Positions 48,523-57,569 of a stretch of DNA of 64,000 nucleotides are shown in pieces. The notes beneath the pieces are model-generated. The model did no database searches. It was given only the letters and a program-made list of their open reading frames with translations, and had not been told where the DNA came from. The stretch's first letter is position 1. Every line of letters begins with the position of its first letter. The translations under genes and the position numbers were made by a program. The stretch comes from an uncultured Actinomycetes bacterium (GTDB taxonomy: Bacteria; Actinomycetota; Acidimicrobiia; Acidimicrobiales; RAAP-2): NCBI GenBank assembly GCA_903825035.1, contig CAIJYV010000034.1:34180-98179 (forward strand). The letters are read 5' to 3'.

Positions 48523-49670
48523 TTGGGCTCACCTTCGAATGGTGCAAGGCCATCGCTCAACAGCCGAGCTAAGTGGTCCCACGAATAATCCTCTTCCGCC
48601 ACTCGCCGCGACTCTTTACCCATTCGTTCGCGAGTTCCGAAATCGGATAACAACTCTCGCATGGCTGCAGCAAGATCCTTCACCGACTGGGGACGATCCA
48701 CGACCAAGCCAGTTTCTCCGTGTCGGACGACCTCGTGGGAACCACCAGATCGGCCAGCGACTTGAGGAATACCTGCAGCGCCAGCTTCGCCAAAGACCAT
48801 GCCAAAGCCTTCTTGTTCGAGCCCGAACCAGCGGCTCTGACAATCCATGACAAACAGATCGCTGGCACCTAACCAGCCGGGTAGTTGGTCGTCCGGTACG
48901 CGGCCGAGGAATTTCACCGGGGCGTCGAGTTTTTCTGCCATCTTGCGTAGGCGCTCAGCATCGCGTCCAGTTCCCCCGATCATTACCAGCAGATTGGGAA
49001 ACTCAGACTTCAACAGAGCGCTGGCCTTTATGAGAATGTCCATGCCTTTTCGAGGAACTAGGCGTGAATAGGAGGCGACAACGAGAGCGTTCTCTGGAAT
49101 TTCCATTTCTTTGCGTACTTGTTGGCGTTGAATTCGGTCCAGCGGAACGAATCTCTCTAAATCCACTCCCGGTGGCACCTGGATTACTGCGGGCATGAAT
49201 TCACCAGCGTTGTGCCTCGCCTCAGCCTCGGGATATGAACCCGCGCAGATGGCCACTTCGGCATTACGCAAGACGTGACGGAGGGATGACGCGAGAATTG
49301 GCAAGCGACCTGGAATTGCCACCTCGGCACCGTGCAGAACGACGCCATAGGGCTTAGAGAGTCGAGGGCCAACGAGGCCCAACGGCCAGGCTGGATCGAG
49401 CAAAACGATGTCGGGGTCATGCTTTGCAATGGCCGCTTCAATGAATTTGCGAACCTTGCGCGTGGGCAAGAAAAGCGTGCACTGCGGAATTCGTTCAATG
49501 ACTACTTCTGCTTGAGCGTCAAATGAAGCTGCGCCAGAGTCCGAGGATGCAGTGAGAATTGCTGCCTCACCTTCGTCGAGCCGACGCCACAGTTCGTGCA
49601 GATAGACCTGGATGCCGCCGGTCTTCGGCAGGTAATCATTAGTGATTAAGAGGTGCCGAGTCACAGGCAC
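48519..49670 (-). CDS. GT4 glycosyltransferase, PimB-like
   Basis: The 383-residue two-domain GT-B enzyme has the N-terminal acceptor domain motif NDYLPKTGGIQVYLHEL. The C-terminal donor domain has RLVPRKGMDILIKA and the EX7E-type loop EGFGMVFGEAGAAGIPQVAG. This matches actinobacterial PimB-type mannosyltransferases that make phosphatidylinositol mannosides. With the MptB-like gene 6 kb away it supports an envelope mannolipid pathway. The start is uncertain: GTG 49670, TTG 49673 and GTG 49664 are all in frame and no ribosome site stands out. Confidence 0.82.
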   Translation of the reverse strand: MPVTRHLLITNDYLPKTGGIQVYLHELWRRLDEGEAAILTASSDSGAASFDAQAEVVIERIPQCTLFLPTRKVRKFIEAAIAKHDPDIVLLDPAWPLGLVGPRLSKPYGVVLHGAEVAIPGRLPILASSLRHVLRNAEVAICAGSYPEAEARHNAGEFMPAVIQVPPGVDLERFVPLDRIQRQQVRKEMEIPENALVVASYSRLVPRKGMDILIKASALLKSEFPNLLVMIGGTGRDAERLRKMAEKLDAPVKFLGRVPDDQLPGWLGASDLFVMDCQSRWFGLEQEGFGMVFGEAGAAGIPQVAGRSGGSHEVVRHGETGLVVDRPQSVKDLAAAMRELLSDFGTRERMGKESRRVAEEDYSWDHLARLLSDGLAPFEGEPK

Positions 49671-49688
49671 CAATCTAATCGAGGCGAA

Positions 49689-49898
49689 TTAGCCCTCAGC
49701 AGAGACTGGGCTGAAGCGCAGTCGTGGGATCATCTGCTCTTTGGCGAGCAACTCAACCAGGTTCGCCTCGCTCGAGGTGAGCTCGAGTGAATCTGGCGCT
49801 CCACCAATCACGAAGCTGACTAGGCAGCCCTGGCAGTCAGGAGTATCGCGACGAACGCACTCGTTACAACTGATGGAAACTTCAATTTCATGCCGCAT
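49689..49898 (-). CDS. Small four-cysteine protein
   Basis: The 69-residue protein has SCNECVRRDTPDCQGCLVSF, two CX2C pairs spaced like a zinc ribbon or iron-sulfur site. It begins MRHEIEVSI, and AAAGGAA lies just upstream of ATG 49898. The C-terminus is hydrophobic and mixed. It lies 18 bases upstream of the GT4 gene on the same strand. No family is recognised. Confidence 0.65.
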   Translation of the reverse strand: MRHEIEVSISCNECVRRDTPDCQGCLVSFVIGGAPDSLELTSSEANLVELLAKEQMIPRLRFSPVSAEG

Positions 49899-49948
49899 GT
49901 AATTCCTTTCTTCTGACTCCACCCTGTCAAAGGGGTGTCACATCTGAA

Positions 49949-50338
49949 TTACAGAAGGGGGGCAATCTCCGCCTGCACCTGTTCGGCGCTAAATACCGTG
50001 CCTTCAGTTACGACTTCCAAGGGTGAGCCACCCGCCAGCAAATACACGGGGGCAAATCGAGCGTCAATTTGAGTGATGAAATCTGGCGCATAAAGGGCAC
50101 CATAGGTTTCAGATGCGGTGCGCGAGGCGGTCACCACGAGCAAGTCAGACAAAATTTGGTCCCGATTCGCCACAAAGTCAGCACAACCGTTGCAGTTGTC
50201 TTTGACGATCACAATCAACGTTCCGTCCCCTACTTTCTGAAGAGATTCGCTCCCATCGGGATTGGTCACAAAAAACTCCGTTGGCACCGGTCGCCGACGC
50301 GGAGGGTCAAAGCTACGCGGGGTCTGCGCACTACTCAT
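49949..50338 (-). CDS. Thioredoxin-like protein with CNGC motif
   Basis: The 129-residue protein has LIVIVKDNCNGCADFVANRD, a thioredoxin-type strand followed by a CX2C active-site motif, and a later Pro-containing strand (FAPVYLLAGGSPLEVV). It could be a disulfide reductase or peroxiredoxin partner. The start overlaps the end of the PH-domain gene by 8 bases. It sits beside another small CX2C protein. Confidence 0.6.
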   Translation of the reverse strand: MSSAQTPRSFDPPRRRPVPTEFFVTNPDGSESLQKVGDGTLIVIVKDNCNGCADFVANRDQILSDLLVVTASRTASETYGALYAPDFITQIDARFAPVYLLAGGSPLEVVTEGTVFSAEQVQAEIAPLL

Positions 50339-50900
50339 CTTCAGCTCTCCGGTGAGAACGACGACGCACAAGCCGAGGCGTATAGGGGGCGGGCATCTCG
50401 AAGTCAAAGGTCGTGTCCAAGGGAATGGCGTCTCGGGAATAGGCGTCCCGCTGGTGTTGAATCACTCGGACCAAAGAATCAGGGTGTCGGAAAGTCCCGA
50501 GGTAAAGAGGACCTTGCTGAGTCTCGATGGTTACCCCACCTCGTCGAACGAGTCGATCGCGCACACGGCGCTGAGTGAAAACGCCTACGACAAAATCAAA
50601 GTAAACAGAGTCAGTTTTGCGGCGAAGTGTTCCGTGCGAAATTTGGACGCGGTGAGATGTGACCGTAATGCGGTGTGCGCGCCAACGCCAGGTTCTCGTG
50701 AGAATCACCAGCGCGGATGGGCCGAGAATCACCAGTGCAATAAAAGGGAGGTGCTGACGAACGAACGCAAGGGACTCGTACCCCGCTACGAGTAGAGCGG
50801 CGAAGGAAAGGAGGCTCAATGCCGGTCCAGTCAGCCCGAAGGGAACGGGGTTGACCGAAACGATGTGAATTTCGTCCTCTAGCCAATCGCTCTTTTTCAT
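50331..50900 (-). CDS. Bacterial PH-domain membrane protein
   Basis: The 189-residue protein has two hydrophobic helices (PALSLLSFAALLVAG and LPFIALVILGPSALVIL). A bacterial PH domain follows (WRAHRITVTSHRVQISHGTL, KTDSVYFDFVVG). A basic tail with Arg/His (RRRSHRRAEDE) ends it. Families like YdbS use this fold at the membrane, with unknown ligands. It is upstream of the thioredoxin-like gene. Confidence 0.75.
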   Translation of the reverse strand: MKKSDWLEDEIHIVSVNPVPFGLTGPALSLLSFAALLVAGYESLAFVRQHLPFIALVILGPSALVILTRTWRWRAHRITVTSHRVQISHGTLRRKTDSVYFDFVVGVFTQRRVRDRLVRRGGVTIETQQGPLYLGTFRHPDSLVRVIQHQRDAYSRDAIPLDTTFDFEMPAPYTPRLVRRRSHRRAEDE

Positions 50901-50946
50901 ATCTCTAGCGTAAAGAAGATTTGAGTAACGAGCGAGGCAATCGCCA

Positions 50947-51321
50947 CTAAGCGTTTCTTAGTTGCATGGCTGACATAGCGAAGTACTCGGCAAACTCGTT
51001 AAATTGTTCATCGGTCAAGCGACCCTTCAAGCCATTGAGCGAGGTCATCATTGCCGTTAGCCAGGCCTCCCTGGCTCGTTTGTTGATTTTGAAGGGCGCA
51101 TGCCGCATCCGGAGTCTCGGGTGACCTCGCTCCTCAAGGTACGTCCTAGGACCTCCCCAATATTGGACGAGGAAGAGAACTAGGTGCCGCTTGGCGTCGG
51201 TGAGATCTTCGGGGTACATGGGGCGCAGAATTTCATCATTTTCGACCCCTTGGTAGAAGCCCTCCACCAGATCCACGAAAAAGGGCTCGCCACCCACGGC
51301 TTCGTACATGCTCTGTTCCAC
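50947..51321 (-). CDS. glbO: Truncated hemoglobin, group II (GlbO-like)
   Basis: The 124-residue 2-on-2 globin has YEAVGGEPFFVDLVEGFYQG at the start and LVQYWGGPRTYLEERGHPRL, then RMRHAPFKI, at the heme pocket, with the proximal His near position 79. Group II members bind oxygen or nitric oxide. It is a single minus-strand gene and ends near tRNA-Gly on the other strand. Confidence 0.9.
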   Translation of the reverse strand: MEQSMYEAVGGEPFFVDLVEGFYQGVENDEILRPMYPEDLTDAKRHLVLFLVQYWGGPRTYLEERGHPRLRMRHAPFKINKRAREAWLTAMMTSLNGLKGRLTDEQFNEFAEYFAMSAMQLRNA

Positions 51322-51370
51322 GCACCCACGCTAGTTCCCTGCTCTAGAATGGCTACTCTGCAGTTTTACT

Positions 51371-51441
<71 letters not shown>

Positions 51442-51930
51442 CTCCTCCGTCGGCGCCCAGTTAGGCGCTAAATACTGAAAGTCATACTCCGTTTCGGACG
51501 ATGTCGCGAGCAATCTTGGCGATGAGTGCCCGACCGTGAAATCTACGCCTCGGGCTCGTTTCAACTATCGGTGCGAAGAGATCTTGTGGCACGAACTTGG
51601 GAGGGTTGGTAGCCCACCGACTACTCATGATCAGTGGCTGGAGACTTTCATATTTGATTCCTTTGTGCCTCGCCATTCGGTCCACCTTTTCTATTCATCT
51701 CTAATCAACAAAATTCAAGAGCTACGAAGATGCTGGCAAGATGACCCTTCTGCTCACAATAAACCTGGGCACCCACATTGCAGATGGCGAGAATTCCGAG
51801 ACGGCCCTGATACTTGGGGGTTGAGCCTATGTTGTTAAAAGCCCTGTAGGAAAGTGTGGCGTCACCAAGCGCGGCACTGAGCAAAAATCCTCGTCTCGGT
51901 ACTTGCTCGTGACGATTCGATTCGGTCCAG
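51442..51930. other. 489-base stretch without a supported gene
   Basis: It lies between tRNA-Gly and the ABM-type protein. Short frames on both strands (100 codons or fewer) overlap each other and lack ribosome sites and recognisable motifs. I looked for a direct repeat of the tRNA 3' end, the mark of an integrated element, and found none. It may be an eroded gene or a spacer. Confidence 0.5.
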
Positions 51931-52629
51931 CTAGCCGAGTGGATTCTTCTTGGCTCGGTGACGACGCCAGGCATTGCGGAGCGGACGCACTCCAATAAAT
52001 GAGGCGATTGATGCGCTTAGTCCCGTGATCAAAAGTCGCGGGACGAGGGGCACGTTGTGCACCACTGGTATCAGCACCAAGACAATTGCTAACGAGATGG
52101 GAAGAAACCACATCGTGTCGGCAATAATTTGATGAACGGGTCGCTCTGGCTCGTGAGTGACCTGCGCTTCGAAGAAGGCGTCGGGCGAAGCAGTGGCCGC
52201 CACGGCAATTTCTTCAATGGTGTGGTCGATTGCACTTAGGACTTCATTACGCTGGGGTGAGTCCTCCCACTCACGCAAGTAACCGGCATTCTCAAAGCGA
52301 ACGACAAGTTGGTAGGGGCCCACGCTGGTACCGGGCGCAAAAACTCCCGCTCCGAGAGAGCCGGGGGCCTTCTTCGCTAGTTCCGCGAGCGCCTCGAGCC
52401 CCTTGGCGAGCTCCTTCTCGTGTCCCTCGGTCGCTGTTCGAGCGACGGTCACAGTGACCGGATCGGACAGGGCTGCGAGTTGCATCGTGTCGTAGGCGCT
52501 AGTCGCGGTGCGATTACCGTTAAGCGGATCGGTGCGGTACTCGACCTCAAATTCCATTGGGTCGACTCGCAGGTCGGTCGTGTCGCTCTCGGTCGAGTTC
52601 TTGTCGTTTTCTGGTGAAGTGCTCTTCAT
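51931..52629 (-). CDS. ABM-superfamily protein with C-terminal membrane helices (COG3224-like)
   Basis: The 232-residue protein has an N-terminal acidic/polar stretch of about 45. An antibiotic-biosynthesis-monooxygenase fold follows at about 50-150 (DPVTVTVARTATEGHEKELAK, PYQLVVRFENAGYLREWEDS). Two membrane helices come next (TMWFLPISLAIVLVLIPVV and LLITGLSASIASFIGV). ATG 52629 is preferred; TTG 52647 sits on its own ribosome site. Its role is unknown. Confidence 0.75.
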   Translation of the reverse strand: MKSTSPENDKNSTESDTTDLRVDPMEFEVEYRTDPLNGNRTATSAYDTMQLAALSDPVTVTVARTATEGHEKELAKGLEALAELAKKAPGSLGAGVFAPGTSVGPYQLVVRFENAGYLREWEDSPQRNEVLSAIDHTIEEIAVAATASPDAFFEAQVTHEPERPVHQIIADTMWFLPISLAIVLVLIPVVHNVPLVPRLLITGLSASIASFIGVRPLRNAWRRHRAKKNPLG

Positions 52630-52702
52630 GTGGTCTCGCAGTAGCAATCCCCCTTGTCAAACAGCCTATTGGTGCTAGCGCCGAGGAGTAGCGTTTTCCC
52701 CT

Positions 52703-53929
52703 ATGAAGCGCTCGTGGCCTCTGTTGCGCGTACTCAAAAACCGTGAAGCTCGGCTTTTGCTCAGCGGGCAAGCGATCTCCTCGTTCGGTAATGGCGTATC
52801 AACTATCGCACTGACCTTTTTGGTGCTCGATCTCAAGCACTCGGTGGGCGCATTAGGGCTCTTCGCGGCCTTTCGGATGATTCCACTGGTAATTTTCATC
52901 CTGTTCGGTGGGATTGTTGTCGACAGATATTCTCGCCGCACCCTCCTGCTCCTTTCTGATGGCATTCGAGCAATCGTCACCGCGGCAATGGCCATCTTGC
53001 TGGTCACCCACCACCTCAACTTCACGCTCTTGCTACTTGGCGCATTCATCTTTGGGTTCTTTGACGCACTCTTCATGCCCGCTATGACTGCCTTCATTCC
53101 CGAACTCGTCGATGCCGAACACCTTCAGGCAATGAATGGCGTTCGTCCCTTGGCGAGTCAGGTATTTGGGGGCATGATTGGCCCCGCCATTGGTGGGTTG
53201 CTGAGCGCTCACTCAATCGCACTCGCCATTGGAATTGATTCAGCCACCTTTGTCGTAAGCGCCGGTGCCTTAGCCCTCATGGATTCAACTCCTGCACCTA
53301 GTCGCCTCGAGAATAAGAGTGTTCTCGGCGATCTAAAAGAGGGAGCGAACTACGTCCGGCGAACAACTTGGATGTGGGCCACTCTCTCTGCGGTCAGCTT
53401 GTCGAATGGTCTCGTCTTTTCGACCTCCACCGTTTTGATGACATCGCTTATGCGCCAAGACATGCGGTTGCCCAGATCAACGATTGGATATATTTTTGGC
53501 GGTTATGGCTTGATTTCTGCTGTTGCGGCCCTACTGAGTACAAGTATGAAGGCGCCACGCAAGAGAATTCGCGTAATGGTGTCGTCCTGGCTCATAGCGG
53601 CCCTAGGGATCTTGATTGTGGCCTACGCCCACTCGTACTGGCTCCTCTTACTTTCGGTTGCCTTGACCGCCCCAACTTTGATGTACGGCAACGTGATTTG
53701 GGAATCACTCATGCAGAGCGAAGTGCCACGTGAACTACTAGGTCGAGCGAGTTCCGTTGACTGGTTTGTCTCACTCGGCCTCACTCCGTTGGGTTTAATC
53801 ATTGCCGGTGCTCTGGCGAGCCACTTCGGAACGCGGAACTATTTGTTGTGGTCCCCAGTCATCTGTTCGATACCAACCGTCATTCTCCTCTTTTCGCGCA
53901 AGGTCAACAGCGTTGATGCTTCCCGTTGA
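52703..53929 (+). CDS. MFS transporter
   Basis: Twelve-helix major-facilitator protein of 408 residues. The first helix has LLSGQAISSFGNGVSTIAL, the GGIVVDRYSRRTLLLLSD loop is motif A, and LMQSEVPRELLGRASSVDWF is in the C-half. This pattern resembles actinobacterial macrolide/multidrug exporters (MFS_3), but the substrate is unknown. It diverges from the ABM-type gene. Confidence 0.85.
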   Translation: MKRSWPLLRVLKNREARLLLSGQAISSFGNGVSTIALTFLVLDLKHSVGALGLFAAFRMIPLVIFILFGGIVVDRYSRRTLLLLSDGIRAIVTAAMAILLVTHHLNFTLLLLGAFIFGFFDALFMPAMTAFIPELVDAEHLQAMNGVRPLASQVFGGMIGPAIGGLLSAHSIALAIGIDSATFVVSAGALALMDSTPAPSRLENKSVLGDLKEGANYVRRTTWMWATLSAVSLSNGLVFSTSTVLMTSLMRQDMRLPRSTIGYIFGGYGLISAVAALLSTSMKAPRKRIRVMVSSWLIAALGILIVAYAHSYWLLLLSVALTAPTLMYGNVIWESLMQSEVPRELLGRASSVDWFVSLGLTPLGLIIAGALASHFGTRNYLLWSPVICSIPTVILLFSRKVNSVDASR

Positions 53930-53970
53930 GCATCTCGCCAAACCTCACACCCCGCCTCTACATTGGATAG

Positions 53971-54756
53971 ATGCCTTTCGACAAGCCACTTCCCGCGTAC
54001 CTATCGCCATCGAAACTCAATGACTTTTCGGCTTGCTACCGCAAATACCAGTATGGGGCTATTGACCGTATTCCGAGCAAATCTGCCTATCCGTTAGTTA
54101 AAGGTCGGATTGTTCACGCAATCCTTGAAAAGCTCTTCGGTTTAGTTGGTGCCGAGCGAACGATGGAAGCGGCGCAGTCCTTTATCGATGAGGCGAAAGC
54201 ATCTGAATTGACCCCCGATGCGATGTCCGACATTGGCTACGACAAAGCGCTCGAGTCGGTCCTGAACAAGGAAATCCGGAGCTCGCTGGACGGTTATTTT
54301 CGCCTTGAGGCGCCCGCTGAAGTGAATGTCAAGCAGGTCGAATTTCAGATGAAAGCCACCATTGCCGAAACTCCGCTCTTTGGCATCCTCGACCGACTGG
54401 ACGAAGAAGAGGACGGCTCGCTCACCATTGTGGACTACAAAACCGGCAAATTGCCTCGGGGGCAGTACTACGACAAGCGTTTCGACAACATGGAAATCTA
54501 CGCCGCGCTCTTCAAAGAGACCCACCAGGTCCGCCCCGTGAATATTCGATTGATCTACGTCGAAGCGGGTCACTCAGATATGGTCCTGGTGGAGGGGAAA
54601 CGAGTTGACCAACAAATTGGTCGAGCCGCGGCCGCCTGGCGATTAATTAATCGTTTCTACGAAGAGGGAGACTTCGCCGCCAACCCATCGAGCGCCTGTC
54701 GCTGGTGTCCCTACACCAGCCAGTGCATCGAAAGTGGCGTGGCGGTCAAGCTCTAG
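53971..54756 (+). CDS. RecB-family PD-(D/E)XK nuclease with iron-sulfur cysteines
   Basis: The 261-residue protein begins LSPSKLNDFSACYRKYQYG. The nuclease core has FGILDRLDEEEDGSLTIVDY, then KTGK, giving the D and DYK of PD-(D/E)XK. The C-terminus has CRWCPYTSQC, which with the N-terminal Cys makes the Cas4/AddB-type 4Fe-4S site. No helicase or CRISPR gene is near. It is likely a stand-alone DNA repair exonuclease. Confidence 0.85.
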   Translation: MPFDKPLPAYLSPSKLNDFSACYRKYQYGAIDRIPSKSAYPLVKGRIVHAILEKLFGLVGAERTMEAAQSFIDEAKASELTPDAMSDIGYDKALESVLNKEIRSSLDGYFRLEAPAEVNVKQVEFQMKATIAETPLFGILDRLDEEEDGSLTIVDYKTGKLPRGQYYDKRFDNMEIYAALFKETHQVRPVNIRLIYVEAGHSDMVLVEGKRVDQQIGRAAAAWRLINRFYEEGDFAANPSSACRWCPYTSQCIESGVAVKL

Positions 54757-54771
54757 TCCTAGGCTGGAGGC

Positions 54772-55365
54772 ATGAATTCCTTCAAGCTTTCCTACGACTA
54801 CCGCTGCCCCTTCGCCAAGAACATCCACCTACACGCCGTTACCGCTCTCAAGGGGGGCGCGGACCTCGAGATTGAATTCTCACCCTGGACCATGAGTCAG
54901 AACTACCGGGCCGAAGGCGCTCCCGATGTTTGGAATGACGAAGGAAAAGACTCAGAGTTGCTCTCACTCGCCATCTCAACTTCGATTCGCGACCAGCAGC
55001 CCCAGTACTTTCTCGAGGTTCACGAGGCATTCTTTCGCGCCCGTCACGAACAGGGCATTCGCTTAATTTCTTGGGCTGAGATCGAGCCAATCCTCAGCTC
55101 CATTGGCGTCGACATTGAACGAGTAAAAGCCGATGTTGCCTCTCGTCGTCCGCACGATGTAATTGGTCAGACCTTCAGCGAATTCAATGGTTACGAAGCC
55201 TTTGGTGTGCCCACCTTCGTAATTGATGGAGACGCCACCTTCGTTCGCTACATGGATGGGCCAGAGTCGCCCGAGAAGTCAGCCGAGCTCCTAAAGTCCT
55301 TGGTGACTCTCATGAGCTCGCAGAGTGCCCTGAACGAGTTCAAGCACACCCGAGTGCCTCGCTAA
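54772..55365 (+). CDS. DsbA-family thioredoxin-fold protein
   Basis: The 197-residue protein has a thioredoxin strand and the active-site region YDYRCPFAKNIHLH, with one Cys (CPFA), and the cis-Pro loop YEAFGVPTFVIDGDATFVR. No signal peptide is seen, so it is cytoplasmic and closer to the FrnE/HCCA-isomerase-like DsbA group than to the periplasmic one. It begins 15 bases after the nuclease gene, which suggests co-transcription. Confidence 0.82.
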   Translation: MNSFKLSYDYRCPFAKNIHLHAVTALKGGADLEIEFSPWTMSQNYRAEGAPDVWNDEGKDSELLSLAISTSIRDQQPQYFLEVHEAFFRARHEQGIRLISWAEIEPILSSIGVDIERVKADVASRRPHDVIGQTFSEFNGYEAFGVPTFVIDGDATFVRYMDGPESPEKSAELLKSLVTLMSSQSALNEFKHTRVPR

Positions 55366-55731
55366 CTAGGCGCTCAGGCGCAAGACGAGTTCTGCGACGC
55401 AAGCGAGACCAATAATCAAGGCTCCCGAGTAGCCCTTGAACTTGTCTCCCGCTCGACGGTGATAGAAGATTGCACCAATCATCATCAAGGTGAGCCCGCC
55501 CGCTGCCGCCTCATTGAGTACAGCCCACAGTCCGGCGGTGGCACTGAGTCCGGAAACGAGGCCCAGGGCCCCAGCCAATTCGAGGACGCCTATGCGCTGG
55601 AAAGCAGACTTCGAAAAACCTAGGTGCTCAGCGGTTGAGGCGGTTAGCGAAGAGAAGATGAACTTCTGGATAGCTGAACCAGCAAAAGCGATGAAGAGAG
55701 CAAGGCTGAATAGTGCTGCAACTGCCGACAT
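55366..55731 (-). CDS. DoxX-family membrane protein
   Basis: The 121-residue protein has four hydrophobic helices in the DoxX layout. FIAFAGSAIQKFIFSS in helix 1 and QRIGVLELAGALGLVSGL in helix 2 are typical. Its function is unknown in most cases. The stop abuts the convergent DsbA-like gene. Confidence 0.82.
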   Translation of the reverse strand: MSAVAALFSLALFIAFAGSAIQKFIFSSLTASTAEHLGFSKSAFQRIGVLELAGALGLVSGLSATAGLWAVLNEAAAGGLTLMMIGAIFYHRRAGDKFKGYSGALIIGLACVAELVLRLSA

Positions 55732-55929
55732 GGAACTCCTGAATTACGTTTTGGGGTGAATACCAAGGTACTTATTTGGTGCTGGAACAGCCTACCTGAA
55801 GGAGAGTTAAAAAATTTCTGTACTTTCAGTTAATAATTGCCTAAACCGCATTGTAATTAAGGCCCGAAACGACCGAGATGCAACGGTTGGGTTCTAATCT
55901 AGATATCGAACGACTCAAGGAGACTGCCA

Positions 55930-56664
55930 ATGGGCGTCATGAAACGAATTACCGGAATCTTCCAGGCTAAGTCCAACGCAGCCTTAGATAAGTTGGAGGA
56001 CCCCCGCCAGACTCTTGACCTGGCCTACCAGCAGCAGCTTGACAACCTCACAAAGGTTCGTCGCGCCTTGGCCGATGTCGCCACTGCGCGCAAGCGAGTT
56101 GAGCTCCAGGCTGAGCAATTAACCACCCAAGGCGACAAGCTCGCAGGTCAAGCCAAAGCCGCCCTCACACAGGGTAACGAAGAATTGGCCAGAGAAGCCC
56201 TAACCCGCCGCGAAGCGATCATTGGTCAGTTGACCGACCTTTCGAGCCAGCACAACTCGATTGCCGAGCAGGAAGAAAAGCTTGAAGACACCGCCACCAA
56301 ACTTCAAACTCAAATTGAGGCCTTCCGCACCAAGAAAGAAACCATGAAGGCGAGCTACACCGCCGCCGAGGCAAGCGCACACGTAGCCGAGGCGGTTTCG
56401 GGAATCTCTACCAACATGGCCGATGCAGGAGCTGCTTTGCAACGAGCTCAGGACAAGGTTGCCACCATGCAGGCGCGCTCTGGAGCGTTAGACGAATTGC
56501 TCGCCTCGGGCGCGCTTACCGACTTGACTACCTCTAACGACGACATCCAGGCTCAGCTGGACAAGGTCGGCGCCAAGAGTGCCATCGATGCTCAACTCGC
56601 TTCAATGAAGGCCCAGCTCGCCGCTGGCGCCGCTCCAGAACTACCCAAGAGTGAAGGAAACTAA
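55930..56664 (+). CDS. pspA: PspA/IM30 family membrane-stress protein
   Basis: ESCRT-III-like coiled-coil protein that binds the inner face of the membrane under stress. The 244 residues start MGVMKRITGIFQAKSNAALD, the amphipathic helix and hinge, and continue with DPRQTLDLAYQQQLDNL and long helices to about 190. It is first in a three-gene operon: the HtpX ATG follows after 2 bases and the PspAB GTG directly follows the HtpX stop. AAGGAG precedes the ATG. Confidence 0.93.
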   Translation: MGVMKRITGIFQAKSNAALDKLEDPRQTLDLAYQQQLDNLTKVRRALADVATARKRVELQAEQLTTQGDKLAGQAKAALTQGNEELAREALTRREAIIGQLTDLSSQHNSIAEQEEKLEDTATKLQTQIEAFRTKKETMKASYTAAEASAHVAEAVSGISTNMADAGAALQRAQDKVATMQARSGALDELLASGALTDLTTSNDDIQAQLDKVGAKSAIDAQLASMKAQLAAGAAPELPKSEGN

Positions 56665-56666
56665 GA

Positions 56667-57569
56667 ATGGCCCGCAACAAAATTGAAGTCGATCACGGCT
56701 TAACCTTCCGCATGTTCCTAGTGGGACTCGGACTCGTCTTGTTGTACGCAATCTTGGGAGGCGTGGCCTTACGCATGGGTGTGGGCATGCCCCTCGTTAT
56801 TGGATTCGGCGCAATACTGCTCGCCGCTCAGTACTACTTCTCGGGTCCAATCGCGATGTTCTCGATGCGCGCCCACGAAGTTACCCCTGAAGAAGAGCCT
56901 CGACTGCACCAAATCATCGACCGCCTGTGCCTTATGGCTGATATGCCCAAGCCCAAGGTCGGCATCGCCGAAATGGACATCCCCAACGCCTTCGCTACCG
57001 GTCGAAATCCCAAGGCGGCCGTAGTGTGCGCCACTCGCGGCATTATGGCTCGTCTCGATGACGAGCAGCTCGAAGCGGTCCTCGCGCACGAATTGAGTCA
57101 CGTGGCTCACCGCGACGTCGCGGTGATGACAATTGCCTCCGGAGTTGGCATGTTGGCCGGCCTCGTCTCGCGCATGGCCATGTGGGGAGCAATGTTCTCC
57201 GGTGGAGGGAACGATCGCAACAATAACTCCGCCGCCGGCGAAATGGTGGCCTGGTTAGCGTCAATCGTGATTTACTTCATTGCTTTCATCTTGACCATGG
57301 CTCTCTCTCGGTACCGCGAGCTCTCGGCTGACCGCTCGGGCGCCATCTTGATTGGCAAACCCTCTGCGTTGGCCTCAGCTCTCGTAACAATCACCGGAGA
57401 CATGGGTCGCATCCCACGCACCGACCTTCGCAGGGCTGAGAACGGCAATGCCTTCTTCTTCGTCCCCGCTCTCGCTGGTGGAACGGGAGCAACGTTATTC
57501 TCGACCCACCCCTCTCTGCAGGTTCGCCTCGATGCTCTCAACAAGCTCGAGCGCGAGCTCAACGGCTAA
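56667..57569 (+). CDS. htpX: Membrane zinc metalloprotease HtpX-like (M48)
   Basis: M48 family protease of membrane quality control. The 300 residues have two N-terminal helices (MFLVGLGLVLLYAILGGVAL and PLVIGFGAILLAAQYYF). The zinc motif is VLAHELSHVAHRDV, with a later Glu in RYRELSADRSG as third ligand. IPNAFATGR is the typical core strand. It sits in an operon with pspA, so it is likely controlled by envelope stress. Confidence 0.93.
   Translation: MARNKIEVDHGLTFRMFLVGLGLVLLYAILGGVALRMGVGMPLVIGFGAILLAAQYYFSGPIAMFSMRAHEVTPEEEPRLHQIIDRLCLMADMPKPKVGIAEMDIPNAFATGRNPKAAVVCATRGIMARLDDEQLEAVLAHELSHVAHRDVAVMTIASGVGMLAGLVSRMAMWGAMFSGGGNDRNNNSAAGEMVAWLASIVIYFIAFILTMALSRYRELSADRSGAILIGKPSALASALVTITGDMGRIPRTDLRRAENGNAFFFVPALAGGTGATLFSTHPSLQVRLDALNKLERELNG

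Noticed and set aside
51482..51838. Short overlapping frames after tRNA-Gly
   Set aside because: No ribosome sites, no motifs, and frames on both strands compete for the same bases.
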